Origin: Methanocaldococcus sp.
GTDB taxonomy: Archaea; AGJL01; Methanococci; Methanococcales; Methanocaldococcaceae
NCBI RefSeq assembly: GCF_024490875.1
Contig: NZ_JACCLX010000016.1
Coordinates: forward strand, 84,663 to 148,662
DNA length: 64,000 bases
Direction: 5' to 3'
Shown here: piece after piece, positions 46,563-56,013 of the stretch
How positions within the stretch are numbered: the stretch's first letter is position 1
Layout of the letters: every line of letters starts with the position of its first letter
Translations under genes and position numbers: made by a program
Notes under the pieces: generated by a model
The model's input: only the letters and a program-made list of their open reading frames with translations
Told to the model about the DNA's origin: nothing
Database searches by the model: none

Positions 46563-47185
46563 TTTTTATATAAACCAAATACTCCAATAAATATTATCTG
46601 AACAGATATAGCCACTAACAAAAGACCCATAATTCTAACAAATGCATTTATCCCATAAATATTGACTCTTCTTATAATATAGTCAGTTAATGACAAAATA
46701 ATCCCAGAAATTAACATAGCAGATAATATTGATAAAATAACGATAATTTTATCTAAGATACTCTGTGCCTTACTAACTAATATCATAGTTGTCGTTATAG
46801 CCCCTGGACCAGATATTAAAGGAATAGCCAAAGGGACATAAACTATGCTGTCAATATCTTCTAATTCTATTTTTTCATCTGGTTTATGTTTTGTTTTAGG
46901 AATTTCTGCGTGAAGCATGTCCCACGCTATTTTAAATAACAATATTCCCCCCGCAACTCTAAATGCATTTATTGTAATTCCAAAGTAACTAAATATGTAG
47001 TTTCCAAACAATGCAAATAGTAATAAAACGATTGTTGAAGTTATTATTGCCTTTTTAATTATTTTTACTCTTTGTTCTTTTGGATAAGGATAAGTTATAG
47101 AGTGAAATATTGGAATTAAGCCAATTGGATCAATTGTAATGAAAAGAGAGACAAACCCATAAATATAAAAATTAAATAAATCCAT
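46553..47185 (-). CDS. MarC-family integral membrane protein
   Basis: The 210-residue protein has about six hydrophobic helices. The first ([25 protein letters not shown]) holds the DP motif typical of the MarC/UPF0056 family, and [13 protein letters not shown] and [19 protein letters not shown] are also characteristic. The start at ATG 47185 is preceded by GGTGGTGAG; a longer frame extends upstream into the protease gene without a ribosome site. The family has no established biochemical role despite its old link to antibiotic resistance. It is 17 bases downstream of the protease gene on the same strand. Confidence 0.85.
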   Translation of the reverse strand: MDLFNFYIYGFVSLFITIDPIGLIPIFHSITYPYPKEQRVKIIKKAIITSTIVLLLFALFGNYIFSYFGITINAFRVAGGILLFKIAWDMLHAEIPKTKHKPDEKIELEDIDSIVYVPLAIPLISGPGAITTTMILVSKAQSILDKIIVILSILSAMLISGIILSLTDYIIRRVNIYGINAFVRIMGLLLVAISVQIIFIGVFGLYKNYL

Positions 47186-47202
47186 ACTCACCACCAGAAA
47201 TT

Positions 47203-48294
47203 TTAAAACATTGAATATAAAATACTTCCTAAGACAATCCACCAAACTAAAAAAGTTATTGAATTTAATGTTCTTTCATTTATAATTAGCTCTAAATATC
47301 TCCCCATCATTGAAATAAATTTATTTTTTCTTTCCTTTAATAATTCTGGCAAAGCGTTCCAAACGTGGAAGCCATCCAATGGCATTGCTGGTAAAAGATT
47401 AAATAAAGCCAGTAAAACATTAAACCAGTAAGTCCAGTATATTGTATTTATAATCAATGCCATATTTTCTGTTGGCACTACCATAATTCCAATCTTTCCC
47501 TCTTTTGAACTAACAATTTTATAGGTTAATATTTTATTGTTCCTAATAACTTTTATTACATATTCAGTATTTGGTTTTATAGTATTTGCAAATTCTTTAA
47601 AATCTTTCAATGACTCTATTTTTTTACCGTTGATTTCATAAATTATGTCTCCTTTCTTTAAAAACTCTGATGCTGGTTCTTTAACATTAACAACTTTTAA
47701 CTCTGTTGGTAATGTATAAGCAAAAGACAATAATGGAATTGAAATTAAAAATATAATTAAATTAGCCAATGGACCCGCTGATGCAATGGCTCCCTTAATT
47801 TTCTTTTCTGCATTATTAAATTCATCTCCTAATTCGACAAAGGCTCCCAAAGGAATTCCCAATAATAAAAGTATTCCAGAACTTTTTACTTTAATTCCAA
47901 AAGATCTTGCAAATATTCCATGTGCTAATTCATGAACTGATACTCCTATTAGTAGAACAATAATTCCAGGAATCCAAGGAATAACATTTCCAAATAAAAA
48001 AATAACTGGTTTAGCCGCTTCTTTTGGTAGCGTTCCAGAAGCGAGTTTTATACTCATAATTATTAAATTTAAGAGCATGAATCCCCCAAGTATGACACAT
48101 ATAGGAATGGAAATAATTCCAATTTTTTGCCAAATTTTATATTTGCCTAATATTTCAATTGTCTTTAATCCAAACTTAGTTCTTAAAATTCCAAAAATTC
48201 CCATGTATGTTTTTAGATTTATAGATTCTCTAATTGTATATAATATTATCCAAATGATAATAGCAAAAAATAAGATAAGTTTAGATGTATCCAT
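47203..48294 (-). CDS. Site-2-protease-type membrane metalloprotease (M50) with PDZ
   Basis: The 363-residue protein has several membrane segments, the HExxH motif VSVHELAHGIFARSFGIKV (about 120) in a membrane helix, a PDZ-like domain (about 203-275, KGDIIYEINGKKIESLKDF), and the second metal motif FNLLPAMPLDGFHVWNAL (about 302) with the third ligand Asp. This is the S2P family for intramembrane proteolysis. All ligands are intact. The substrate is unknown; the anti-sigma-type role of bacterial relatives does not apply directly. Start ATG 48294 is preceded by GGAGG. Confidence 0.92.
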   Translation of the reverse strand: MDTSKLILFFAIIIWIILYTIRESINLKTYMGIFGILRTKFGLKTIEILGKYKIWQKIGIISIPICVILGGFMLLNLIIMSIKLASGTLPKEAAKPVIFLFGNVIPWIPGIIVLLIGVSVHELAHGIFARSFGIKVKSSGILLLLGIPLGAFVELGDEFNNAEKKIKGAIASAGPLANLIIFLISIPLLSFAYTLPTELKVVNVKEPASEFLKKGDIIYEINGKKIESLKDFKEFANTIKPNTEYVIKVIRNNKILTYKIVSSKEGKIGIMVVPTENMALIINTIYWTYWFNVLLALFNLLPAMPLDGFHVWNALPELLKERKNKFISMMGRYLELIINERTLNSITFLVWWIVLGSILYSMF

Positions 48295-48380
48295 ATTAAA
48301 TCGCCTCCAAATTCTTTATTTATAATAAAAACTTCTTTTTAAATAAATGAAAAATATTATATAATAGTTAGTATGAACTC

Positions 48381-48398
48381 TATGTAAAATAATACATA
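48381..48398. promoter_or_regulatory. Short inverted repeat upstream of cfbA
   Basis: TATGTA (48381-48386) and TACATA (48393-48398) form a perfect six-pair repeat with a six-base spacer, 38 bases before the cfbA TTG. It lies where a regulator could act on cfbA or on the divergent protease gene. It is A+T only except for two G/C positions, so chance is possible. A metal-responsive operator is only a suggestion. Confidence 0.35.
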
Positions 48399-48436
48399 AA
48401 TATAATAAATTACTAGCAAAATAAAAAGGTGATAGT

Positions 48437-48874
48437 TTGGAAGCATTAGTTTTAGTAGGTCATGGTAGTAGATTACCATACAGTAAAGAATTGTTAGTAA
48501 AATTGGCTGAAAAAATTAAAGAAAAAAATATATTTCCAATTGTTGAAATTGGTTTAATGGAGTTTAACGAGCCAACAATACCCCAAGCAGTAAAAAAGGC
48601 AATTGAAAGAGGTGCTAAAAAAATTATAGTTGTTCCTGTCTTTTTGGCACATGGAATTCATACAACAAGAGATATTCCAAAAATGTTGGGATTAATTGAG
48701 GATGATAATGGGCATCACGAGGAAGAACATCATCATGGACATCATCACCATCACCACCATCATGAACACGAAAAATTAGAAATTCCAGAGGACGTTGAAA
48801 TAATATATAGAGAACCTATTGGAGCAGATGATAGAATTGTGGATATAATTATAGATAGAGCCTTTAGAAGATAA
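48437..48874 (+). CDS. cfbA: Small sirohydrochlorin chelatase (CfbA/CbiX-S)
   Basis: The 145-residue small chelatase inserts nickel into sirohydrochlorin, the first committed step to coenzyme F430, and can also insert cobalt. The sequence opens LVLVGHGSRLPYSKELL with the metal-binding histidine, then GLMEFNEPTIPQAV and VPVFLAHGIHTTRDIP with the second histidine. Residues about 94-113 are a histidine-rich loop of some 13 His and several Glu, a probable metal store or handover site. The gene starts at TTG 48437 behind GGTGATAGT. F430 is the cofactor of methyl-CoM reductase, which AtwA in this window helps to activate. Confidence 0.92.
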   Translation: MEALVLVGHGSRLPYSKELLVKLAEKIKEKNIFPIVEIGLMEFNEPTIPQAVKKAIERGAKKIIVVPVFLAHGIHTTRDIPKMLGLIEDDNGHHEEEHHHGHHHHHHHHEHEKLEIPEDVEIIYREPIGADDRIVDIIIDRAFRR

Positions 48875-48930
48875 TTTTAATATGATACTCTATTATTCTT
48901 AATTTATTTTATATTAATGGAGGTTATTGT

Positions 48931-49746
48931 ATGTTTGCTCCGGGGCACATAACTGGATTTTTTGCAGTGCATAAATCAAAAGATATTTTAAAAACTGGCT
49001 CTATCGGGGCTGGAATTACTGTAAATATAGGAGTAAATCTTAATATAGAAGAAGGTTGTGGAAATATATATTACAATAAAAAAAAAGTAGATATATGTTC
49101 AGTAAATAAAGTATTAAAATACTATGAAAACTTTGGATTTGATAAAAACAACTATGATATAATTTTTACATCTGACTTTCCATTAGGCAGTGGTTTGGGG
49201 ATGTCTGGTGGCTGTGCTTTAACACTATCTAAAAAATTAAATGAAATGTTGGATTTAAAAATTAATTATGTTGAAATAGCACATATTAGTGAAGTAGAAT
49301 GTGGAACTGGTTTGGGAGATGTTATTGGTCAATATGTGAAAGGTTTTATTATAAGAAAATCTCCCGGATTTCCTATAAATGTTGAAAAATTTAAAGTTAA
49401 TGAAGATTATTACATTATTCTTGAAATATTTGGAAAAAAGGAGACTAATAAAATAATTACCAACGATAATTGGATTGAAAAAATAAATGGATTTGGTAGA
49501 AGATACTTAAATGAACTATTAAAAAATCCAACATTAGAAAATTTTGTCAATCTTTCATATAAATTTGCAGTTAATACAGGATTAATTAATGGAAATATTT
49601 TAGAACTCTGTAATGATTTAAAATTTACAGTAGGAGCTTCTCAATCTATGCTTGGAAATACTTTATTCTGTATTTCAAAAAAAGATACTCTAAATGATGC
49701 TATTTCTATTTTAAAAAATCCAATTATTTGCAAAATTTACTATTAA
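48931..49746 (+). CDS. Pantoate kinase (archaeal CoA biosynthesis)
   Basis: In archaea pantoate is phosphorylated by this GHMP-superfamily kinase before coupling to beta-alanine. The 271-residue protein starts MFAPGHITGFFAVH, the diagnostic N-terminus, and has the GHMP phosphate loop DFPLGSGLGMSGGCAL (about 84-99) and a C-terminal KFTVGASQSMLGN motif. GGAGG precedes the ATG. It follows cfbA by 56 bases on the same strand; no metabolic connection between the two is known. Confidence 0.9.
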   Translation: MFAPGHITGFFAVHKSKDILKTGSIGAGITVNIGVNLNIEEGCGNIYYNKKKVDICSVNKVLKYYENFGFDKNNYDIIFTSDFPLGSGLGMSGGCALTLSKKLNEMLDLKINYVEIAHISEVECGTGLGDVIGQYVKGFIIRKSPGFPINVEKFKVNEDYYIILEIFGKKETNKIITNDNWIEKINGFGRRYLNELLKNPTLENFVNLSYKFAVNTGLINGNILELCNDLKFTVGASQSMLGNTLFCISKKDTLNDAISILKNPIICKIYY

Positions 49747-49895
49747 ATTTTATTTAATACTAATTATTTTTAGTATCAAAATATTTTTATAATCATATGT
49801 TTATGAATAAATAAATATAATTAAATATAATAGAAACTTTTAAATATAATAAAAATAAAATATTTTTATAATTTATAAACCTATAAGGTGATATT

Positions 49896-50474
49896 ATGAA
49901 ACTCTGTCCAAATTGTCTGAAAGAATATGGCAAAATGTTAAAAAAATCTGGTATTAAGATAATTGAAAGTACTGTAGAAGAATGCGAAATGGGACATCCT
50001 AGATTTGTCCCAGAACTTCCTAAAAATAAAGTAGAAGTATTAAAAAAAGACATAAAACATACACAAACTTCTAAAAACTCTAAATGGGGTTTAATCTACA
50101 TATATACGGATTTTCCTTTTATACCATGGTATTGGTGGATAGACTGAGAAACTCGAGAACCTTTATATGGTTGTCGTCCATGGAGACCCGATGAAAACAA
50201 AGCCTGTGATATTCATTATGAACCTTGGGTATATATACCAGAATTAAAAGGATGGTATGGAGGGTTGATAAATTTTGGAGGTTGCGAACCTGCTAAAAAC
50301 TGTGGTGGAAATTGTGGTTTAGTAAATTCTAAAAGAAATGGAAAATGTTTAAGGAAATATGATGAAGCACCAGAAGTATTTAAAACCGGATGGATATATT
50401 GCCTCTATGTTAATACTGGAATAAAAGACTGTTTAAGGAGAACACAATACATGATTCTTGATTATAAGCCTTAG
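49896..50474 (+). pseudogene. Zinc-ribbon protein ORF broken by one in-frame TGA
   Basis: Starting at ATG 49896 behind AGGTGATATT, the frame codes for 83 residues, stops at TGA (50145-50147), and stays open in the same frame for 108 more codons to TAG at 50472-50474. The N-terminus has CPNC and a later CEMGH, a zinc-ribbon-like pair; the middle is aromatic (IPWYWWID then ETREPLYGCRPW), and the distal part holds many cysteines (CEPAKNCGGNCGLVN, CLRKY, CLY, DCLRR). I found no SECIS-like hairpin on either side, so the TGA is most simply a nonsense change, perhaps from CGA (Arg). Recoding is not excluded. Not recognised as any known family. Both pieces may have separate starts. Confidence 0.6.
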
Positions 50475-50491
50475 CCAAATAGGGTGGTATA

Positions 50492-50950
50492 TTGAATTTT
50501 TTCAATATTATTTTTTTATATGGAATTTTATTTATCATATCATTAAGATTTTGGAAGATTAAAAAAGATAATTCCTTCTTAATATTGTCTATATTGTGTT
50601 TTATAGCATTAATTTTACAATTCTTAAATATAAATTTATATTTGTATATATTTGAATTATTTTTAACTATGGGAATTATTATAACTACTCTGTATATTTT
50701 GAGAAAAGATAAATTTTTGTTATTTTTGGCAGTATTTGGGTTAATAATCCCATTCTTCCAATTTGATATTCCAAACTGGTTATTTAATATTTTATCATTC
50801 CCTTTATTTATCTATGTTAAATTATTTGTTCCTAAAAATATGGGTGGAAGTTATTATTACAGTCCTTTTATAATCATTCCTCTATCTATGTATGGGTGGA
50901 TACTAATTGGTTTAATAATAAAGACAATTTATAGTTATTTTAATAAATGA
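50492..50950 (+). CDS. Small membrane protein of unknown function
   Basis: The 152-residue product is mostly hydrophobic with about five membrane helices (residues about 3-19, 28-46, 50-68, 74-92 and 128-146). It starts with TTG at 50492 behind GGTGGTATA, 17 bases after the broken zinc-ribbon ORF, so it may have been cotranscribed with it. No motif of a known transporter or enzyme is seen, and the short basic loops give no clue. It is convergent with the methyltransferase gene, six bases apart. Confidence 0.65.
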   Translation: MNFFNIIFLYGILFIISLRFWKIKKDNSFLILSILCFIALILQFLNINLYLYIFELFLTMGIIITTLYILRKDKFLLFLAVFGLIIPFFQFDIPNWLFNILSFPLFIYVKLFVPKNMGGSYYYSPFIIIPLSMYGWILIGLIIKTIYSYFNK

Positions 50951-50956
50951 TAAATT

Positions 50957-51598
50957 TTAAATTTTATTTTTATTTTCTATTCTAAAAACAACTACTGGAA
51001 TATTTACAACTTTCTTTTTATGAAATTCATATATTGCAGGAATTCTAAAATATGCCTCATAAATGTGAGTTATTTCTCCTCCTTTATCTTTTACATAGTT
51101 TATAACAAAATCTTTCGTTGGATAGTTGTGTATAGTATATATTACATCTCCAATCTCTAATGCTTTATCTAAGAATATTCTATCTGCATACTTTTTTTGA
51201 GCACCAAATGGAGGATTTTGAATAACTACTTTCTTTAAATTGTAATCATCATTAAGAACATTTTTAAGAACTTCTTTATTTAAATCTCTAATATCCATAC
51301 AGTAAAAATCTACATCAACATTTAAATTTTTGGCATTTTCCTCTGCTATTTTAATACTTTCTTTATCAATATCAACCCCTATAACTCTTTTTGCCCCTAA
51401 TATCTTACTACCTATTGCCAATCTACCAGTTCCACAACCTAAATCAATAACTACATTATTATAAAAATCATTCACTGCAAAAAATAAAATATCACTTGCT
51501 AATTTTCCATCAATAGTATATTGTTCTAAATCAACCTTTGGATTAGGATGTCTTTTTAATGAATCTAATATCATCTCTAAATGTTTTTTCTTTATCAT
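50957..51598 (-). CDS. METTL5-like N6-adenine RNA methyltransferase
   Basis: The 213-residue protein has SAM motif I VVIDLGCGTGRLAIGSKILGAKRVIGVDID (about 49-78) and the catalytic motif VVIQNPPFGAQKKYADR (about 124-140). NPPF is characteristic of N6-adenine methyltransferases, and the leading segment LEQYTIDGKLASDILFFA matches the archaeal/eukaryotic METTL5 group, which methylates an adenine of the small rRNA in eukaryotes. The archaeal target is inferred, not shown. GGTGAAGAA precedes the ATG. The hsp20 gene is upstream on the same strand. Confidence 0.82.
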   Translation of the reverse strand: MIKKKHLEMILDSLKRHPNPKVDLEQYTIDGKLASDILFFAVNDFYNNVVIDLGCGTGRLAIGSKILGAKRVIGVDIDKESIKIAEENAKNLNVDVDFYCMDIRDLNKEVLKNVLNDDYNLKKVVIQNPPFGAQKKYADRIFLDKALEIGDVIYTIHNYPTKDFVINYVKDKGGEITHIYEAYFRIPAIYEFHKKKVVNIPVVVFRIENKNKI

Positions 51599-51662
51599 TT
51601 CTTCACCATTTGTATATATAATTATATAAATTTATTATTCTAATAAAAAATAAAGAAGTTTT

Positions 51663-52106
51663 TTATTCAATGTTTATTCCTCTCTTAATTGAAGATTCTG
51701 CCTTTGGTAATGTAACTACTAAGACACCATTTTCAAACTTAGCAGAGGCATTTTCCTCTTTAACATGTGCTGGAAGTTTTATTGTTCTATAAATTTCTTC
51801 ATCTTCAGGAATTTCTGAGTAGATGATTCTTTCACTTTCAGTAATCATCAATGGGCTTCTTTTTGCTCTGATTTCTAATGTATCTCCAACTGCATTTAAG
51901 ACGATGTCTTCTTTATTAACTCCTGGTAACCATGCAATAACCTTTATATGGTCATCTCCTTCTATAATAGATAATGGCATGAATCCTTTACCAGATATTT
52001 GTATTCCAAAAGAACTTTGAACAACTGTAGAACCACTTATTGGTGTAGCAAAAAACTCTTTGAACATTCTTTCAAATAATGTGTCAAAAGGATCTCTTCC
52101 AAACAT
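51663..52106 (-). CDS. hsp20: Small heat-shock protein (Hsp16.5 type)
   Basis: The 147-residue protein is very close to the M. jannaschii Hsp16.5, the archetype of the 24-subunit sHSP cage. It starts [19 protein letters not shown], has the alpha-crystallin domain (about 45-135) with the conserved [15 protein letters not shown], and ends [10 protein letters not shown] with the IxI motif. The start is the ATG at 52106, with GAGGTGAG upstream; a GTG nine bases earlier is inside the ribosome site. A strong promoter-like box lies upstream. Confidence 0.97.
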   Translation of the reverse strand: MFGRDPFDTLFERMFKEFFATPISGSTVVQSSFGIQISGKGFMPLSIIEGDDHIKVIAWLPGVNKEDIVLNAVGDTLEIRAKRSPLMITESERIIYSEIPEDEEIYRTIKLPAHVKEENASAKFENGVLVVTLPKAESSIKRGINIE

Positions 52107-52155
52107 TACTCTCACCTCTTTTTCTCCTTCTATGTATAAAATGTTTTTAAAGTTC

Positions 52156-52163
52156 TATATAAA
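52156..52163 (-). promoter_or_regulatory. Predicted TATA box of hsp20
   Basis: The minus strand reads AAAAGTTTATATAGAACTTT, with a perfect TTTATATA, 50-57 bases before the hsp20 ATG; transcription should start near 52133. It is the same core as the frhA box. The rest of this divergent gap (to ftsY at 52293) contains further TATA-like sequences such as TTTATATA at 52182, and a ttttatatgg at about 52222 for ftsY. Confidence 0.5.
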
Positions 52164-52292
52164 CTTTTCTATTTTATAAATTTATATAACTAAAAACTTA
52201 TATATAGCAATAATAGGAATTTTTATATGGTAAATTAATTATTTTATCAAATTTAAGATTTATAGAGCAATAACAAAATTGAGGGATTACTG

Positions 52293-53441
52293 ATGTTTGG
52301 AAAATTAAAAGAAAAACTTTTAAAAACTGCGTCAAAAATTACTGAAAAAATCTACAATAAAGGAGAAGCTGAAGAAGTAAAAGAAAAAATAGAACCAGAA
52401 ATTAAAAAAACTGAAAGTGAAAAAACAGAAAGCTCTAAAAAAGTAGAAGAAGTTAAAGAAATTAAAAAAGAAACTACATCAGAAGAGGAGAAAAAAATAA
52501 GTTTCTTTGATAGATTTATTTTAACGAGGACTATTAAAAAGGCTCTCAAAAAAGAAATTGTAATTTTAGAGGAAGATATTGAAGATATATTAGAAGAGTT
52601 AGAAATAGAGCTTTTAGAATCTGATGTAGCCTTAGAAGTTGTAGAAAAGTTAATTGAAAACATTAAAAAAGAGTTAGTTGGGAGAAAAATATCTCCTAAT
52701 GACAATGTTGAAGAAATTACAATTAACGCTGTAAAAAATGCTATAAAAAATATATTATCCCAAGAAAAAATTGACATTGAGGAGATTATAAAAAAGAATA
52801 AAGCAAAAGGAAAGCCAACAGTTATTGTATTTGTTGGAATAAATGGAACTGGAAAAACCACGACAATAGCTAAATTAGCATATAAATTAAAACAAAAAGG
52901 ATATAGTGTTGTTATAGCAGCAGGGGATACATTTAGGGCTGGAGCGATAGAGCAGTTAGAACAGCATGCAAAAAATGTAGGTGTTAGAGTTATTAAGCAT
53001 AAACAAGGGGCTGATTCAGCAGCAGTTATATACGATGCGATACAACACGCTAAGGCGAGAGGAATTGATGTCGTTTTGGCAGACACAGCAGGAAGGCAGG
53101 CAACAAATACAAACTTAATGGAAGAAATCAAAAAGGTTGTTAGAGTTACAAAGCCAGATTTAGTTATATTCGTTGGAGATGCTTTAACTGGAAACGATGC
53201 AGTTTATCAGGCTGAAGAGTTTAATAAGGCAGTGAATATAGATGGGATTATATTGACAAAAATAGATGCAGATGCAAAAGGAGGGGCGGCATTGTCAATT
53301 GGCTATGCAATTGGAAAACCTATTTTGTATTTAGGAGTTGGGCAGAGATATGAAGATTTAATTGAGTTCGATGCTGATTGGATGGTTAAAAAATTATTTG
53401 GTGAGGAAGAGTTTAAGTTTTCTACTGAAAGAGAGTTTTAA
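52293..53441 (+). CDS. ftsY: Signal recognition particle receptor FtsY
   Basis: FtsY is the SRP GTPase receptor at the membrane. The 382-residue protein has a charged N-terminal region (about 1-70), the four-helix N domain, and the G domain with [17 protein letters not shown] (about 182), [23 protein letters not shown] (about 269), and [14 protein letters not shown] (about 328) with the SRP-type DxAKGG insert. The GTPase motifs are intact. It converges with a small membrane gene, five bases apart. The start is ATG behind GAGGGATTACTG. Confidence 0.97.
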   Translation: MFGKLKEKLLKTASKITEKIYNKGEAEEVKEKIEPEIKKTESEKTESSKKVEEVKEIKKETTSEEEKKISFFDRFILTRTIKKALKKEIVILEEDIEDILEELEIELLESDVALEVVEKLIENIKKELVGRKISPNDNVEEITINAVKNAIKNILSQEKIDIEEIIKKNKAKGKPTVIVFVGINGTGKTTTIAKLAYKLKQKGYSVVIAAGDTFRAGAIEQLEQHAKNVGVRVIKHKQGADSAAVIYDAIQHAKARGIDVVLADTAGRQATNTNLMEEIKKVVRVTKPDLVIFVGDALTGNDAVYQAEEFNKAVNIDGIILTKIDADAKGGAALSIGYAIGKPILYLGVGQRYEDLIEFDADWMVKKLFGEEEFKFSTEREF

Positions 53442-53446
53442 AATTT

Positions 53447-53725
53447 TTACTTAGATAAATTATCTAATTTGTCATTGTATGCCGCATTTGCAATTGCATG
53501 AGCCAAAAATGGAGCTAAAATTAAATAAACAAATGCTAATAATGGTTCTCCTAACGCTATAAAAATTAAAAAACATGCACAATCTATAACTCCTAAAATA
53601 TGTATTCTCGCATAAATAATATTTTTTCTATCTTTTTCAACCCACAATCTATATGAAGCCAATAGTATTCCCAAAGAAGATATAAAAATAAGTATATCCT
53701 TAACAATGTCAATATATACCTCCAT
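53447..53725 (-). CDS. Small membrane protein, MnhG/PhaG-like (candidate Ehb subunit)
   Basis: The 92-residue protein starts at ATG 53725 behind GGTGAATCTT. Three hydrophobic helices (about 8-24, 41-58 and 62-82) and the segment between helices 1 and 2 (RLWVEKDRKNIIYARIHILGVID) resemble the small MnhG/PhaG-type subunits of multi-subunit cation antiporters; equivalents (EhbB-like) occur in the energy-converting hydrogenase of methanogens. Other Ehb genes are not in the window, so the assignment is tentative. It is divergent from tmk. Confidence 0.55.
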   Translation of the reverse strand: MEVYIDIVKDILIFISSLGILLASYRLWVEKDRKNIIYARIHILGVIDCACFLIFIALGEPLLAFVYLILAPFLAHAIANAAYNDKLDNLSK

Positions 53726-53801
53726 AAGATTCACCATTTAGTGGTTATAATTTATAATGATTAATAATGATAAATCTTATATATAAATTTTGGTGATAAA
53801 A

Positions 53802-54362
53802 ATGTTCATAGTGTTTGAAGGTATTGATGGTAGTGGTAAAACGACACTATCAAAATTATTATCTAAATCTCTCAATGCTTTTTGGACTTGCGAGCCTACA
53901 AATAGCCCAATAGGGAAGTTAATTAGAGAATTTTTGCAAAAAAAAATTAAATTAGATGATAGAACATTAGCATTGTTATTTGCCGCAGATAGAGTAGAGC
54001 ACACAAAGATAATAAAAGATATTTTAAAAAGTAGAGATGTAGTTTGTGATAGATATTTGTATTCCTCAATAGCCTATCAAAGCGTTGCAGGCGTTGATGA
54101 AGATTTTATAAAATCAATAAATAGATACGCTTTAAAGCCAGATATAGTTTTTTTACTAACTATTGATGTTGATGTTGCTTTAAAAAGAGTTAAAGGTAAA
54201 GATATATTTGAAAATAAAAGTTTTCTACAAAAAGTTCAAGAAAAATATTTAGAATTGGCAGAAGAATACAAATTTATCGTAATTGACACAACTAACAAGA
54301 CAATAGATGAAGTTCATAAGGAAATTTTAGAACATTATAAAAAGTATAGCAACAAATTATAA
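53802..54362 (+). CDS. tmk: Thymidylate kinase
   Basis: Tmk makes dTDP from dTMP. The 186-residue protein starts at ATG 53802 (GGTGATAAAA before it) and has the P-loop FEGIDGSGKTTLSKLL (about 5-20), the DR(Y/F) motif VVCDRYLYSSIAYQ (about 81-94), and a lid region with VKGKDIFENKS. The P-loop of thymidylate kinases reads ExxxGxGKxT, as here. An upstream in-frame TTG is a poor start. Confidence 0.95.
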   Translation: MFIVFEGIDGSGKTTLSKLLSKSLNAFWTCEPTNSPIGKLIREFLQKKIKLDDRTLALLFAADRVEHTKIIKDILKSRDVVCDRYLYSSIAYQSVAGVDEDFIKSINRYALKPDIVFLLTIDVDVALKRVKGKDIFENKSFLQKVQEKYLELAEEYKFIVIDTTNKTIDEVHKEILEHYKKYSNKL

Positions 54363-54500
54363 CACAAAAAATAATAAACAAGATAAAAACTAAATCTATC
54401 TCAAATATTACTAAAAAATTTGCTATTTAATAATTAAGGTATAAAGTATATAAATGACTACATCCAGTTATTTTTGTATAGAAGTTTATGAGGGATATTT

Positions 54501-55085
54501 ATGGATATTGCCTATGAGATTCCTGTCTCAGAAGTAATGAGTTTTCCAGTGATTACTGCTACAAAAAATATGACAGTTTATGACATCGCCAACATAATGA
54601 AGGAGAAAGATATTGGGGCTGTTGTTATTGTAGAAGGCAAAGAGCCAATAGGAATAGTTACAGAGAGAGATATTATAAAAAGAGTTGTTGCAAAAAACCT
54701 AAAACCAAAAGAGATTTTAGCTGAGGAAGTTATGAGTAAAAAAATAATAACAATTCCTCAAAATGCTTCAATTAATGAAGCCGCTAAAATCATGGCTAAA
54801 TATAAGATAAAAAGATTGCCTGTTGTAAAAGATGGGGAATTAGTAGGAATAATAACAGAGAGCGATATTATTAGGGTCTCACCAAAATTATTGGAAATAA
54901 TTGCTGAATATGCTTCAATAAAGCCAGAAGATGAAAAAGAAAAAATTCCATTAGATACTGACGAATTTTCTGAAGAGTATATATATGGAATTTGTGAAAA
55001 CTGTGGATATCAAGGGAGAGTTAGACTGTATCAAGGAAGATATTTGTGTGATGAGTGTATAGAAGAATTTAAAGAAAAAGAGTAA
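54501..55085 (+). CDS. Two-CBS-domain protein with C-terminal zinc ribbon
   Basis: The 194-residue protein has two CBS domains: about 9-68 (VSEVMSFPVITATKNMTVYD onward, ending PIGIVTERDIIKRVV) and about 75-133 (AEEVMSKKIITIPQNASINE, ending LVGIITESDIIRV). A short linker leads to a zinc ribbon, CENCGYQG and CDECIEEF. CBS pairs bind adenosyl nucleotides and often sense energy state. No enzyme domain is present, so it probably regulates another protein or RNA. It converges on pyrD 19 bases away, with no obvious functional link. Confidence 0.85.
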   Translation: MDIAYEIPVSEVMSFPVITATKNMTVYDIANIMKEKDIGAVVIVEGKEPIGIVTERDIIKRVVAKNLKPKEILAEEVMSKKIITIPQNASINEAAKIMAKYKIKRLPVVKDGELVGIITESDIIRVSPKLLEIIAEYASIKPEDEKEKIPLDTDEFSEEYIYGICENCGYQGRVRLYQGRYLCDECIEEFKEKE

Positions 55086-55104
55086 AAATATTAAAAATAA
55101 AAAT

Positions 55105-56013
55105 TTATTCATGAGCAATTCCTATAATATCCTTTAATTCTAAGTTCTCTTCTTTTAAAAACTTTATAATTTCATCACAAACTTTTTTAAATATATCATA
55201 TCCTCTATAATAAACTCCACTTCCTATTTGGACAGCAGAAGCACCAGCCATCATATATTCAATAGCATCCTCTCCACTAACTATTCCTCCTACTCCAATT
55301 ATTGGAATGTCAAAGTTTTCATAAAGATCCCAAACAATTTTTATACCTATTGGTTTTATTGCCTTACCACTTAAACCACCAAATTTATTTCCTAAAATTG
55401 ACTTCTTTGCCCTTATATCAATAGCCATTCCTCTAACTGTATTTATCGCCACTAATCCATCTACGCCTGCATCTACAACTGCATTAGCTATTTCTAATAT
55501 ATCTGTAACATTAGGTGTTAATTTAGCAAAAACTGGGATTTTTACTGATTTTTTTACAGCCTTGCAAACACTGTAAGATAAATCTGGATTCTGCCCAATT
55601 GTAGCTCCATAACCTTTTGCATGTGGACAGGAAATATTTAGCTCAATAATATCAACATATTTTTCCATCTTTTTAGATACTTCAACAAATTCCTCCTCAT
55701 CCTTACCATAAACAGAGCCAATAATCCTAACATTCATTTTATTTAAATCTTCTCTAACTCTCTGTAATTCCTTTACATATTCATCAATTCCAGGATTTGG
55801 TAGTCCCATAGCATTTAAAAATCCTCCATCAACTTCAACAATAGTTGGATTTCTATGCCCATGATTTGGATTTTTTCCAATAGATTTAGTTGTTACAGCC
55901 CCTGCACCTCCTTTAGCAATTCTCTTTAACGCACTTCCAGTTTCTCCCATAATACCGCTTGCCAAAAAAACAGGATTTTTAAATTCTATCCCACATATCA
56001 CTGTCTTTAACAT
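55105..56013 (-). CDS. pyrD: Dihydroorotate dehydrogenase (class 1B catalytic subunit)
   Basis: PyrD oxidises dihydroorotate to orotate with FMN. The 302-residue protein starts at ATG 56013 (GGTGAATAT upstream) with LKTVICGIEFKNPVFLASGIMGE, then GAVTTKSIGKNPNHGH, ELNISCPHAKGYG (about 131; the loop with catalytic Cys), and C-terminal GVGGIVSGEDAIEYMMAGASAVQIGS for FMN phosphate binding. The catalytic cysteine identifies class 1B. The partner PyrK is not nearby. Confidence 0.95.
   Translation of the reverse strand: MLKTVICGIEFKNPVFLASGIMGETGSALKRIAKGGAGAVTTKSIGKNPNHGHRNPTIVEVDGGFLNAMGLPNPGIDEYVKELQRVREDLNKMNVRIIGSVYGKDEEEFVEVSKKMEKYVDIIELNISCPHAKGYGATIGQNPDLSYSVCKAVKKSVKIPVFAKLTPNVTDILEIANAVVDAGVDGLVAINTVRGMAIDIRAKKSILGNKFGGLSGKAIKPIGIKIVWDLYENFDIPIIGVGGIVSGEDAIEYMMAGASAVQIGSGVYYRGYDIFKKVCDEIIKFLKEENLELKDIIGIAHE

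Noticed and set aside
50145..50147. Selenocysteine reading of the TGA in the zinc-ribbon ORF as the preferred call
   Set aside because: No SECIS-like GAA/A hairpin was found in the upstream 150 bases or in the downstream region up to the next gene; kept only as a possibility.
52352..53131. Large minus-strand ORF (about 259 codons) inside ftsY
   Set aside because: It lies entirely antisense to a clearly coding GTPase gene, has Ser/Phe/Ile-rich low-quality sequence and no ribosome site; shadow of codon bias.
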